Of a stretch of DNA of 32,403 bases, positions 1-7,900 are shown piece after piece. Each line of letters starts with the position of its first letter. Position 1 is the first letter of the stretch. Source of the stretch: an uncultured Candidatus Saccharibacteria bacterium (GTDB lineage Bacteria > Patescibacteriota > Saccharimonadia > Saccharimonadales > Saccharimonadaceae); contig CALIMM010000001.1 of assembly GCA_938045445.1 (NCBI GenBank), forward strand, positions 1-32,403. Reading direction: 5' to 3'. The notes beneath the pieces were generated by a model, which saw only the letters and a program-made list of their open reading frames with translations, did not search any database and was not told the origin of the DNA. The translations under genes and the position numbers were made by a program.

Positions 1-237
1 GTAAGGGAGAGAGGAGTTCTTTATGGCAGAGATAGAGAGAAAGAGAAAGAGAGTAAATAAAGATAGATAGATTAAATAAATAGAAATATAGAAAGATAAA
101 GAGATAGATAAATAGATATAGAGATAAGTATAGAAATAGATAGAGATATAGATAAAGAGAGATGGGTATAAATATATCGATACATAGAGAATAGATATAG
201 TATCAAGATATATTGGTATGTATAGAAATATGCTTAT
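1..237. repeat. C-poor GATA/GAGA low-complexity tract
   Basis: The + strand of this stretch is almost entirely A, G and T, with only seven C residues in the first 240 bases. It is built from short irregular runs such as GATA, GAGA and AAATA. No frame stays open with protein-like content. It ends before a gene with a strong Shine-Dalgarno. It could be an upstream regulatory or polypurine tract, or the decayed end of something outside the window. Confidence 0.6.
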
Positions 238-383
238 TGCAGCGCATATACTGAGTGCAGTATGAGAAAGGAGTAAAGCGCTCAGCTTCAAATAGGCACA
301 CTTTGACTTACCCGATCAAATATGGCACACTTGAGGGTGGTGGGGCGACCAGCGCTCCCAGACTGCATGGAAAGGAGGTGACC

Positions 384-710
384 ATGCAAAGAAGGAAAAG
401 CGCATGGGACAGCCGTTCCATGCGTAGCGATGCCAGAAAGGCGCGCAACGTTGCGCCATTCTGGGTGATTGGAATAGCTGCATGGGCGGGTGTACCGCTC
501 GGGAGTTACCTGTTGCTGTTCCACTTCGGTGGGACGGCATTTGAACGTCACGAGCTACCCTGGCTCGTGATGTATATTGGATGGCTCCTCTTTGGAGGGG
601 CCATCCTGGCAGGCCAACGCTTGCCTAAGGTGCTGGGGCTACTGCTCATTGCTGTAGCCGCCGTCGGAGGGGTCTTCGTATCTCTCCTTGCCTGGGGGCT
701 TTCTATTTAG
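384..710 (+). CDS. small three-helix membrane protein, unknown function
   Basis: Encodes 108 residues. The start is fixed by a perfect Shine-Dalgarno, AAAGGAGGTG at 371-380, three bases before the ATG at 384. The open frame extends upstream to 255, but that part is not membrane-like and lacks a ribosome site. The first 25 residues are very basic, then come three hydrophobic segments at about 26-48, 57-75 and 82-105 (the last Gly/Val/Leu rich). The basic N-terminus predicts a cytoplasmic N-tail. A strong terminator follows, so the gene is transcribed separately from atpC. Upstream, GGCACACTT occurs twice, at 295-303 and 324-332. I do not recognise the family. Confidence 0.7.
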   Translation: MQRRKSAWDSRSMRSDARKARNVAPFWVIGIAAWAGVPLGSYLLLFHFGGTAFERHELPWLVMYIGWLLFGGAILAGQRLPKVLGLLLIAVAAVGGVFVSLLAWGLSI

Positions 711-735
711 CTTCGCAGGTCGCCCCTTACCCACT

Positions 736-785
736 AAGGGCGGGTTGAGCAGCGCCATGTGGCCTGCTGCTCCCCGCCCTTTTCT
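736..785 (+). terminator. rho-independent terminator
   Basis: Stem AAGGGCGGG (736-744) pairs with CCCGCCCTT (773-781). An inner stem GAGCAG (747-752) pairs with CTGCTC (767-772). A T-run follows. It ends the small membrane protein transcript and separates it from atpC. Confidence 0.85.
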
Positions 786-842
786 CTTGCTTGAAGTAAA
801 AATCACCTCGTCTTCTACCTCGCTTTTTCTCTGCTACTCTGC

Positions 843-848
843 TATAGT
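843..848 (+). promoter_or_regulatory. -10 box for leaderless atpC
   Basis: TATAGT lies only six bases before the atpC ATG and no Shine-Dalgarno is present. Transcription would begin at or next to the start codon. No convincing -35 is seen. Confidence 0.6.
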
Positions 849-854
849 AGGGCT

Positions 855-1286
855 ATGGATTTAGAACTTGTGACACTGACTGGTAGCAAGCTGCACGAGA
901 CTGTGTATGAGGTGATGCTACCAACGCCGGATGGGCAGATTGCGGTCTTCCCGGGGCACGAACCACTGGTAACCCTGGCAGTGCCAGGCGTTGTGGCGGT
1001 GCGTCGCGCCAAAGACGACAGTGACGACCATCTGGAGTACTTTGCCATCTCTGGTGGGGTGGTCGAGATTAGCCAGACAAAGGTACGTATCTTGGTTGAC
1101 GAAGCCGAGCATGGTGACGATATCATTGAGGCTGAGAGTAAAGCCGCCCTTAAGCGTGCTCTCAAGCAGCGCGACAATGCCAGCACTCAGGTGGAGCTCG
1201 AGAAGGCGCACCAGCTGGTCGACCGCCATGCCGTGCGCCTCAAGGTGGCTGGCCTGCGCCGACGCCACAACAAGCACCGCGTATAA
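855..1286 (+). CDS. atpC: F1Fo ATP synthase epsilon subunit
   Basis: A 143-residue protein of usual epsilon length. Residues 1-85 form the beta-sandwich domain, with the conserved run around GQIAVFPGHEPLVT and an SGGVVEI segment near 75. Residues 95-135 are the charged helical C-terminal domain that can inhibit the rotor. Epsilon is part of the central stalk linking the catalytic head to the membrane ring. The start is the first ATG after a -10 box, consistent with a leaderless message. Normally atpC directly follows atpD; here a terminator and an unrelated membrane protein precede it. The carbonic-anhydrase-like gene follows after 44 bases and is probably co-transcribed. Family call is secure. 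Confidence 0.93.
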   Translation: MDLELVTLTGSKLHETVYEVMLPTPDGQIAVFPGHEPLVTLAVPGVVAVRRAKDDSDDHLEYFAISGGVVEISQTKVRILVDEAEHGDDIIEAESKAALKRALKQRDNASTQVELEKAHQLVDRHAVRLKVAGLRRRHNKHRV

Positions 1287-1330
1287 AATATTAGGGCAAC
1301 AGAGACAACCACAGAGAGACAGATTATATA

Positions 1331-2308
1331 ATGACGGAATTTTATCCCCATCCATCATCAGATGGGACGTATGATGATCGGCGTGATGGCAAAGCTGCGG
1401 GTGATTGCTATGAGCAGTCTGTTGTATCCTATCAGCTAGGCAACGAGTATGGCCTTGGTAATCTCGATACACCAGAGTGGTCTCGCGCAGCAGAGTTTGT
1501 CCAGCGGCTTGGTGAATACTATGTGCCAGCAGTGCAGAACATCATTGGCGCGTGTATGGATGGTCGACCCGGCAGCACAGCAGAAGCAGTGCCAAATGGT
1601 GCAGGCGGTGGCTTGCTCTACTTGGTGGCAGATCGATTGGTACGCGGTGATAGTGACCCTATTGATAAAGCGAATACCCGCGTTCTGGGGCAGATTGGCC
1701 AGATACCGGCGACGGTGCACGTCCATCGGGATCACCATGCTCATGGCGAAGACGCTGGCTGTGCGGCAGCCGACAAAGTGGGTGCGATCTTTACTATCAT
1801 TGCTCAGCATGGTGAGCAATTGCGCAGCCTAGCCACTGAGCTTAGCCTTGGTAGCGATAGTAGCGACGAAACACACCAGCAGATTATTCGTCACGCAATA
1901 GATGAGTCCAAGCTTGTTGTGGCTAGTGGCCACGACCTCGTGACGATGGTTGATGCGCAGCTAGCAAAGAGTGTTGAGCCTACTGGTGCTCACACCGATA
2001 TGTTGCACGGCAGCCATCATGAGGCGGCGGTGGTGATGAATCAGCGCGCGGGGACGACGCTCAACCGCCAGGCCTTGGCACAGGAATTCGACCGCGCACC
2101 AGACGAGCATCGCCAGGCCTTCAATATTGACACGTGGGCCTTTGCCCCCTCAGCCGAAGCGCTCTACCCAGGCGACCCAACTGCCCAGCAGCAGGCTGCC
2201 ACTGCCATGCTCTACTACAACCTTGCTGCCATCATGGCGCTATGCGGCCCGCGCATGACGGTGACGTGCTTGCATAATGTTGCAAGTTTACCAAGTGGTG
2301 GGGATTGA
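1331..2308 (+). CDS. putative carbonic-anhydrase-like (CDCA-type) metalloprotein
   Basis: A 325-residue soluble protein with no signal peptide. It contains a C-x-D-x-R motif at Cys75-Arg79, also found at the metal site of beta-class and cadmium-type carbonic anhydrases. A His cluster follows at 130-138, then a Cys at 144 in AGCAAADK. This Cys...His...Cys layout suits a Zn or Cd site, and CDCA-like proteins are, from memory, present in Patescibacteria. The spacing and overall assignment are inferred. Residues 85-105 (glycine run then LLYLVADRLV) and 215-300 have no recognised motif. No clear Shine-Dalgarno precedes the ATG, and the gene lies 44 bases after atpC, suggesting one transcript. It could be another metal-binding hydrolase. 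Confidence 0.6.
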   Translation: MTEFYPHPSSDGTYDDRRDGKAAGDCYEQSVVSYQLGNEYGLGNLDTPEWSRAAEFVQRLGEYYVPAVQNIIGACMDGRPGSTAEAVPNGAGGGLLYLVADRLVRGDSDPIDKANTRVLGQIGQIPATVHVHRDHHAHGEDAGCAAADKVGAIFTIIAQHGEQLRSLATELSLGSDSSDETHQQIIRHAIDESKLVVASGHDLVTMVDAQLAKSVEPTGAHTDMLHGSHHEAAVVMNQRAGTTLNRQALAQEFDRAPDEHRQAFNIDTWAFAPSAEALYPGDPTAQQQAATAMLYYNLAAIMALCGPRMTVTCLHNVASLPSGGD

Positions 2309-2489
2309 GCCTAGACCTTAAAACTTCCCTACAGCTATGAACGTGAGAGTTACTTTTCCTGCTTCATAGATAAAGAATATCTACAGTATAGCCGCCTACC
2401 TGTGCAGATACAAAACTAGCGCTTTCGCTCGTTCTCATGACGATATAATTTGAGGATATCACCCTCCTCTACCATAGCACAAACACCAT

Positions 2490-3476
2490 CTACTCAGATG
2501 TGCACATAGTCTCGTGCCACTGGTGGATGACGTGCCGCGCCTCATCCGTGTTGGTGGTGTGCATCAACTGGTCGCGCAGCTCCTTAGCGCCGTCGAAATC
2601 GCGGATGTAGATCTTGTAGAAGCGTTTGAGCGTCTCGTATGGCCGGCCGAGCTGCGGCTGCCAGTGGTCGAAGAGGTCGAGGTGGTAGCGAAGGAGGGCA
2701 AAGTTGCGCTGCACCAGAGAGCCACTGCCCTGCGCTATATTATCAGCACGCGGTGCAAAGCAAAATGGATCAGCAAACACCCCGCGGCCAATCATCACCC
2801 CATTGACGCCTGGGTGGGCTGCCACCAGTGCCATGCCATGCGCCCGATCGCGAATATCACCATTGATAGTGAGCAGCGTCTGCGGCGCAATCGCATCGCG
2901 CAGCGCCACGATATCATCAATCAGCTCATAGTGCGCTGCTACCTTGCTCATCTCCTTCTTGGTGCGCAGGTGGATAGTGAGATTGACGATATCTTGCTGG
3001 AGCAGCGTCGTGAGCCACACCCGCCACTCATCCACAGTGCTGTAGCCAAGGCGGGTCTTCACGCTGACTGGCAGGCCAGCCGTCTTGGCCGCGGCAATAG
3101 CAGCTACGGCAACGTTTGGATTGCGAATCAGCGCCGCTCCCCCGCTCTTGATGGCACTCTTGGCAGGGCAGCCCATGTTGATATCGATCCCTGCAAAGTC
3201 CAGGCGCACGCAGTGCTGGGCAAACTGCTCCATATCGCCCGGCTCGCCGCCCCAAATCTGTGCTACCAGAGGGTATTCGTCGTCCGTCTTGATGAGCCGG
3301 CCAGCGATTGCTCTGTCACCAGCGTGTACCCAGCCCGTCGCATTAGCAAACTCAGTAAAGAACACATCGGGCGCACCAGCCCGCTCCACCACGTGGCGAA
3401 ACACCACATCTGTCACCGCCTCCATTGGTGCCAAAACAAAAAACGGCTGCGGCAAATCATTCCAAAACGACGTCAT
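2490..3476 (-). CDS. dus: tRNA-dihydrouridine synthase
   Basis: A 328-residue FMN-dependent enzyme that reduces uridine to dihydrouridine in the D-loop of tRNAs. Seen: the N-terminal flavin motif VLAPMEAVTDVVFR (14-27), catalytic Cys103 in NMGCPAK, the VKTRLG motif, IHLRT in place of the usual IHGRT, and GVMIGRGVFADPF near the C-terminus. These order as in the DUS TIM barrel. The C-terminal helical domain (about 255-328) is retained. The ATG has no Shine-Dalgarno but lies 8 bases after an extended -10. It converges with the upstream + strand gene. Which D-loop position it modifies cannot be told from sequence alone. Confidence 0.92.
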   Translation of the reverse strand: MTSFWNDLPQPFFVLAPMEAVTDVVFRHVVERAGAPDVFFTEFANATGWVHAGDRAIAGRLIKTDDEYPLVAQIWGGEPGDMEQFAQHCVRLDFAGIDINMGCPAKSAIKSGGAALIRNPNVAVAAIAAAKTAGLPVSVKTRLGYSTVDEWRVWLTTLLQQDIVNLTIHLRTKKEMSKVAAHYELIDDIVALRDAIAPQTLLTINGDIRDRAHGMALVAAHPGVNGVMIGRGVFADPFCFAPRADNIAQGSGSLVQRNFALLRYHLDLFDHWQPQLGRPYETLKRFYKIYIRDFDGAKELRDQLMHTTNTDEARHVIHQWHETMCTSE

Positions 3477-3484
3477 ATCAAGCT

Positions 3485-3490
3485 ATTATA
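3485..3490 (-). promoter_or_regulatory. extended -10 for leaderless dus
   Basis: On the minus strand TGTTATAAT places TATAAT eight bases before the dus ATG, with a TGn extension. No Shine-Dalgarno lies between, so the message should be leaderless or have one or two leader bases. Confidence 0.65.
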
Positions 3491-3511
3491 ACACAATGTA
3501 TCAGGGGAGAG

Positions 3512-3551
3512 CCCCCACGCCCGCATGCGTAGAATAGGCTGGGCGTGGGGG
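3512..3551. other. 11-bp perfect inverted repeat upstream of dus
   Basis: CCCCCACGCCC (3512-3522) pairs perfectly with GGGCGTGGGGG (3541-3551) around an 18-base loop. No T-run follows on either strand, so it is not a textbook terminator. It lies between the tRNA-like RNA and the dus promoter and may stop read-through from the RNA gene. Confidence 0.6.
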
Positions 3552-3599
3552 ATGGGTGTGAGCATGATCTATTATAGACCACCCCCTTCCGGGGTTGAC

Positions 3600-3809
3600 T
3601 CCTCCAAGGTATTTCCTTGGAGGGCGCTCACATAGCTGGGATGGCAGGAGTCGAACCTGCTACGAGAGCCCTCGTATGCTTGTCGCCATTGACAAGCAAA
3701 CCTCTCGTACCCCTCAACCGCGAGGGGCATCCCAGGTCGGTCACCATCGACCGACATTCCTTACAAAAACTCAAGCCGGAGCAGTGCCGGCGAGTTCTTT
3801 GTAAGGGTA
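3600..3809 (-). ncRNA. structured RNA with tRNA-like 3' module
   Basis: Predicted to start near 3809 from a consensus promoter. In transcript order: a long hairpin (3759-3806; 9-bp outer stem, inner ACTC/GAGT and GCCGG/CCGGC stems); a 7-bp hairpin (3736-3755); then a tRNA-like fold. That fold has a 7-bp acceptor TGGGATG/CATCCCA (3728-3734 with 3637-3643), a 6-bp D-like arm (3710-3727), an 8-bp anticodon-like hairpin with a 6-base loop (3677-3698), a long variable arm (3661-3676), and a canonical T-arm with TTCGACT loop (3644-3660). A 9-bp hairpin closes it (3601-3623). The middle is about 15 nt too long for a tRNA and the loop is not an anticodon loop. No CCA is encoded. The D-like and T-arms recall tRNA-Sec. 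A tmRNA or YrlA-like origin is possible but unproven. Confidence 0.6.
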
Positions 3810-3815
3810 GAGATA

Positions 3816-3844
3816 ATTGTAATCTACCTAGCTGGAATTGTCAA
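3816..3844 (-). promoter_or_regulatory. consensus sigma70-type promoter for the tRNA-like RNA
   Basis: On the minus strand TTGACA (3839-3844) and TACAAT (3816-3821) are separated by exactly 17 bases. Start of transcription is expected near 3809, just before the first hairpin. It is much closer to consensus than the promoters of most protein genes here. Confidence 0.8.
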
Positions 3845-3890
3845 GTAGTGAGCGCCTCTGAATTTTACAGCTATACCACGGTTATGTACT

Positions 3891-3940
3891 AAAAAAAGGA
3901 AGAAGCTCCTGCCTCAACGCATGATGCGGATGCAGGAGCT
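3891..3940 (-). terminator. rho-independent terminator
   Basis: On the minus strand a 9-bp stem, AGCTCCTGC with GCAGGAGCT (3932-3940 and 3904-3912), is followed within six bases by seven T residues (3891-3897). It ends the transcript that begins near 4526. Confidence 0.88.
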
Positions 3941-4210
3941 CGGGAGAGACTACAAGCGGTTCTGCTCGTCCTGGCCGGTAGCCAAGGCGCGAGTGAATCT
4001 CGCGAGTCTCTTATTTTAAAGAAGTCTCCGTGGCAGGTGCACGGTGCGTGGCAATAAACGCGCAGCATGAGACTTCTCGATCATCGCCTCCCAAGTGGCG
4101 ACGTTAACACACAAAGGGAAATGGAGCCATTCATCTCCAGTAACGGATAGGTGCACGACCTTATTCTGCCGTGACTTATACCTACTTTCTCAGCCTCGCA
4201 CGTGAGGCTG
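3941..4210 (-). ncRNA. folded 3' region of the small-basic-protein transcript
   Basis: About 270 bases without a credible reading frame lie between the 53-residue gene and its terminator. Several inverted repeats are visible on the minus strand. They include CAGCCTC/GAGGCTG at 4191-4210, GAAGTCTC/GAGACTTC (about 4069-4076 with 4021-4028), AGAGACT/AGTCTCT enclosing a CGCGAG/CTCGCG hairpin (about 3950-4010), and a bulged stem around 3970-3988. No independent strong promoter is visible, so it is probably the 3' part of the transcript started at 4526. I found no RNase P, tmRNA, 6S or SRP RNA hallmarks. Confidence 0.5.
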
Positions 4211-4220
4211 ACCGTCTTTA

Positions 4221-4248
4221 CAGGGTAAGAAGATTACTTCTTACCCTG
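4221..4248 (-). other. 12-bp perfect hairpin around a stop codon
   Basis: CAGGGTAAGAAG (4221-4232) pairs perfectly with CTTCTTACCCTG (4237-4248). The four-base loop contains the TAA stop of the small basic protein. No T-run follows, so it is unlikely to be a simple terminator. It may stabilise the upstream message or act as a processing site. Confidence 0.75.
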
Positions 4249-4395
4249 CAGTGCGCGAGCGGCTTCCCGCCCACGCTGGCCGGCCTGTTTTGCCGCTTCA
4301 GCCAGCTTATCTTGCTGGCGTCGGTCGGCAGTACCGGCGCGAGCCGCTTGGAGGGCGTCTTGGTGCTCCTTGTCTGTCCAAGACATGAAAGACAT
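4234..4395 (-). CDS. small basic helical protein, 53 residues
   Basis: The start at 4395 is set by GGGGGTGA, five bases upstream of the ATG. The product is soluble and rich in Ala, Gln, Arg, Lys and Asp, begins MSFMSWTDKEHQ and ends ALQGKK. From residue 7 it is predicted as one long charged helix, which could bind nucleic acid or coil with a partner. It is the only protein gene on a transcript with a consensus promoter, a multi-branched leader and a long structured tail. Its stop codon lies in the loop of a perfect hairpin. I do not recognise the family. The composition looks like a real protein, but the RNA itself could be the functional product. Confidence 0.6.
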   Translation of the reverse strand: MSFMSWTDKEHQDALQAARAGTADRRQQDKLAEAAKQAGQRGREAARALQGKK

Positions 4396-4413
4396 GAGGA
4401 TCACCCCCTCTCC

Positions 4414-4526
4414 GCCGAAGTTTCGGCAAAGACATCGGTGGACCCCTTTTTCAAGGACGCTCTCGTGCTGAGCGTCTCGAGTTTTTCTGCATCGGGCAGA
4501 AAAACAGGGTCCACTCAGTTGAGCTG
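4414..4526 (-). promoter_or_regulatory. multi-branched structured leader (possible riboswitch or cis-regulatory RNA)
   Basis: In transcript order: P1 GTGGACCC (4507-4514) pairs with GGGTCCAC (4438-4445). Inside are a perfect 10-bp hairpin (4481-4505), a 7-bp hairpin (4456-4476) and a 3-bp stem capped by GAAA (about 4447-4455). This makes a compact junction. A GCCGA/TCGGC hairpin (4414-4427) follows just before the Shine-Dalgarno of the 53-residue gene. Its position between a strong promoter and a ribosome site suggests a control element. I do not recognise it as a known riboswitch class. Confidence 0.6.
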
Positions 4527-4532
4527 TTACTA

Positions 4533-4561
4533 TATATACCAATATACAGCGAGGCTGTCAA
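4533..4561 (-). promoter_or_regulatory. consensus promoter for the structured leader/small protein unit
   Basis: On the minus strand TTGACA (4556-4561) is 17 bases from TATATA (4533-4538). Transcription should start near 4526, one turn before P1 of the leader. Confidence 0.8.
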
Positions 4562-4921
4562 TCAATATGCGCATATCCTGCAGAGATTCTCGTTTTGTTC
4601 TTACGTTCTGTTTCATTCTATGTACTATTCGCAACAAATGACAGACGACGTAGATTTATTGCACTCAGACAGTCTTACGCTCCCGCTGTAAGGGTCAGAT
4701 AAAAATAAGCAGAGATAATCACCCTAGGAAAACCCATTCGTCAGCGCGAGAGCTAAGAATGCCGTATATACTACACCAAAATGTCCTGACCAGAGTAGTA
4801 AAAAAAGTTTGCCCATGCCATGTGCTTAGCCATTAGCCGCTCCATTCCTCCTGCAGCGCGTTGCAGCAAGGGTGTATAGCAAATACATTGCCTATTGCGT
4901 TACAAGTGATCGTGCTAGTGG
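4562..4921. other. intergenic region, no gene recognised
   Basis: About 360 bases between the consensus promoter and the helicase stop. Small inverted repeats exist (CTTAC/GTAAG near 4676-4693, CTGCA/TGCAG near 4851-4866), but none with a T-run. Open frames are very short. I see nothing else that can be supported. Confidence 0.5.
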
Positions 4922-7900
4922 CTATTCTTGCTCGTGCATGCGCCGCAGCAGATCTTCTTCAAAGGCGAGGATGCCTTTGTACGTTGCGGGGTAGTGGCTA
5001 GTGTCGGGCAGCTGGAGGTGGGTAATGCAGTACCACACGGCGGCGATGAGCTGAGCAAATTCATCCAGCTCGGCCTGAGAAAAGCTGGTGCTGAGCTGAT
5101 GGATAGCGCCCGTATCCTTATCTGGCTCGACGAACTGCAGCGTAGCCCCGGCAAAGTCGTAGCGCGCATAGTCGCGCGAGTGGCGCACGAGGAGCTCGTA
5201 GAACATCAGCTGCTGGCGGTATTTGTGCAGCTTAATCTTCTCGGCATCGGTGCGGCCCTGCCAGCTGCGAGCGGGCTTGCCCGTTTTGTAGTCTGTAACG
5301 GCGATGGTATTGGCAGTGTGATCAATATCGACAAGATCGAGCGTACCAGTAAGGCGAGCATCACCGAGCACGACTCCTTGGCCGGCAAAGCTTAGCTCGG
5401 TCTTTTGCTCGGGGCGGAAGGTCTGCGCCTTGGCCTGCAAGAAGGCGCTCAGTGAATCCAATCCCTTGCGACTAAAGTACGCGAAGTCCTCTGGCCTCAG
5501 CGGCTGGCGATTCAGCTCTTGCTCAAAGTCGCCGAGGATATCCTCGGCCGGCCGCACCTTGCCCGTAGCAGTAAGATGGGTGTGCGCACGCTGCAGTACG
5601 TGGTGGATGGCATTGCCGTAGATGGCATGCGGGCTGGGCGCTTGCGGGAAGCGCAGCAGGTAGTTGGTCAAGAAGGCCGCGGGCCCACCGCGCGACACGT
5701 CTAAGAAGGCAGTAAGGTGGGTGCTAGAGAGCTTATATTGCTCGAGCATAGGCTGGAGGAGCTGCTGCAAATCGGGCTCGGGTGTGCCAACTGGCGCAAG
5801 GCGGCGCTGCCAGTCAGTGGTGAGCTGCGCGGTGAGGCTTGGCACGTCGTTGGGCATATCAACAGTGGTGGCAGTGAGGTTGATGCCGTCGAGGAAGCTG
5901 GCCGGTAGTGTTGCTTTGCCAGTATCATCTTGGGTGCTGTAGCTGATGGTGAGGTGGTCGCGCGCCCGCGTCATGGCGACAAAAAAGAGGCGGAGGCGCT
6001 CGTCGTACGTATTGCCGGCGGGGGCAATGGCGAGGTTCTCTGGATAGGTGATGAGCGACACTGGCGAGCGCACGCGCCGCCCCCAGGTGTTATCGACAGC
6101 GCCAATGATATAGACATGGCCAAACTCCAGCCCCTTGGCCTTGTGTGCCGTCATGAGATTAATGCGGCCAGTATGCGCTTCGGTACGCTGGCGGATGGTG
6201 GTGATGGGTGTCTTGAATTGCCGGTGCAAGCTGAGGAGGTCGAGCATATCGGCAAGCCGGAGCGTCTCATCATCACCGCGATGCTCCTGGGCGCGGCTGC
6301 GCAGCGTGCGCAAGGCCTCAAGGCAGGCAAGGTATGCGTCGGGCTGCTCGGTAAGCTTCTTGCGTGAAAAATAATAATCGTACAGTGGTGAGCGATAGCT
6401 TATGGTGGGCATTGCAGGAGTTGCTTCGGTGGAGAGGCTGATGGGTTGGTCGAATTGGGCCAGCTGCTGCGTCATGTACTCGGTAATCACACTGGCGACG
6501 ACAGCCTGAGTCTTTTGGCTATCGGCTGGCTGCGGGATGCCAAGCAGATCATCCAGCACTAGCTCAAGCGGTTGATGCTGTGCATGCCACGCCATATGGA
6601 TGAGCCACACCATCAGGGGTTGGAAGGTTGGGCTGGCCATCATTGTCTCGCCCCACGTTTGGTGGTTGCGCCACGCCTGGAGGCTAAGCTGCCAAATATC
6701 CTGGCTAGCAAAGCCAAAGGCTGGGTGCGCCATTAGCTCTGGTAGCAGGCTATCGGCAGTGGGAAACTCCCCTGCTGCTATGGCGTCGATGACCCGCGCG
6801 AGTAGCTCAAGTGCTTGGATGACGGGGTTGTCGAGAATGTTATCGCGCCGCTCGTAGTTGATGGCAATGCCTGCCGCCTGGAGGTGCGGCACCAGTGCTA
6901 CTAGCTCGCGGTGGCGCCGAGCCAAGACGGCAATCTCCTCGGGCGGTGTGCCGCTGTCGATCTGCTGGCGGATCTGCTGCGCTAGCCATTGGCGCTCGGC
7001 TAAGCTGGTGGGCAGCTCGGCGAGGTTGACGGCAGTCTGGGTTGGCTGGTGATGGGAAGTGAGCGTCTTGTCGAGCTCAGGAAGCACTGCCTCTAGCCGG
7101 TCGCTCCCCTGAGTAATGACGGCGCGGGCTGGTGTGAGGATGGCCTTGCTCGAGCGGTAGTTATCCGTCAGGACGATCAGCTGCACATCGCGGTAATGGC
7201 TACGGAAGCGGTGGATGTTGCTCACATCTGCCCCTTGGAAGCTGTAGATTGCTTGGTCGTCATCCCCTACTGCCATAATATTGGGGCGACCCTCGTGGAT
7301 GGGGCTACTCGTTAGCGAAAAGAGGATGCGCAGCTGTGCGAGGTTGGTATCTTGGAATTCATCCACCATGATGTATTGGTACTGCTCCTCAAGATTAGCG
7401 CGCAGCTCAGGCTGGGCATCGAGCGCCTGAGCGAGCTGGAGAATCATATCATCGTAGTCATAGAGACCAGCTGCGCTCAGCTCAGCGAGATATGCATCAT
7501 AGACCTCAGCGAGGGCGCGCAGCTTACCCAGGCGCTTGCGATCTTTGAGGACATAGCTCCCAGTAGCATCCTTCTCGCACCAGTGGTTGCGCCAGGCGGT
7601 CAGCGGTGTGGTCTTACCGCTATCGAGCGTTTCGTCGATTGCCCGAGCCAGGCTCAGCGAGAAGCTATCGGCTAGTGGTGGAATGGTGGGTGGCAATGGC
7701 GGCAGTGGTAACTGAGCTGCTTCGCCCGCCAGCGGAGCGAGCTTGCCGGCCATTGGTTTGCTTATCCGCCCAGCCGCAAAGACCTCGCTGAGGCGTGGCT
7801 CGACGGCCGCTAGAAGCGCCTCGTCCGCATCGATAACCTGCCGAAGCTCTGCGCTACTCAGACCAGCCTGCTTGAGTTGGCTAATGCTCCGGCTAATGTC

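Noticed and set aside
255..383. N-terminal extension of the small membrane protein
   Set aside because: The perfect Shine-Dalgarno at 371-380 points to 384, and the extension lies in a region without coding character.
2514..3491. 325-codon open frame opposite dus
   Set aside because: dus carries all family motifs in the other strand; the opposite frame is a shadow caused by GC-rich codon use.
3636..3735. Ordinary tRNA or tRNA-Sec gene
   Set aside because: The T-arm and acceptor fit, but the anticodon-like hairpin is 8 bp with a 6-base loop, no base is suitably placed as U33 before a sense anticodon or TCA, and there are about 15 surplus bases.
3891..4526. tmRNA, RNase P RNA or 6S RNA
   Set aside because: I looked for the tag-peptide frame and TTCGA arm, the GAGGAAAGTC element, and a single long bulged hairpin; none is present in this interval.
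4639..4692. 17-codon ORF starting MTDDVDLL
   Set aside because: Too short, no ribosome site and no supporting context.
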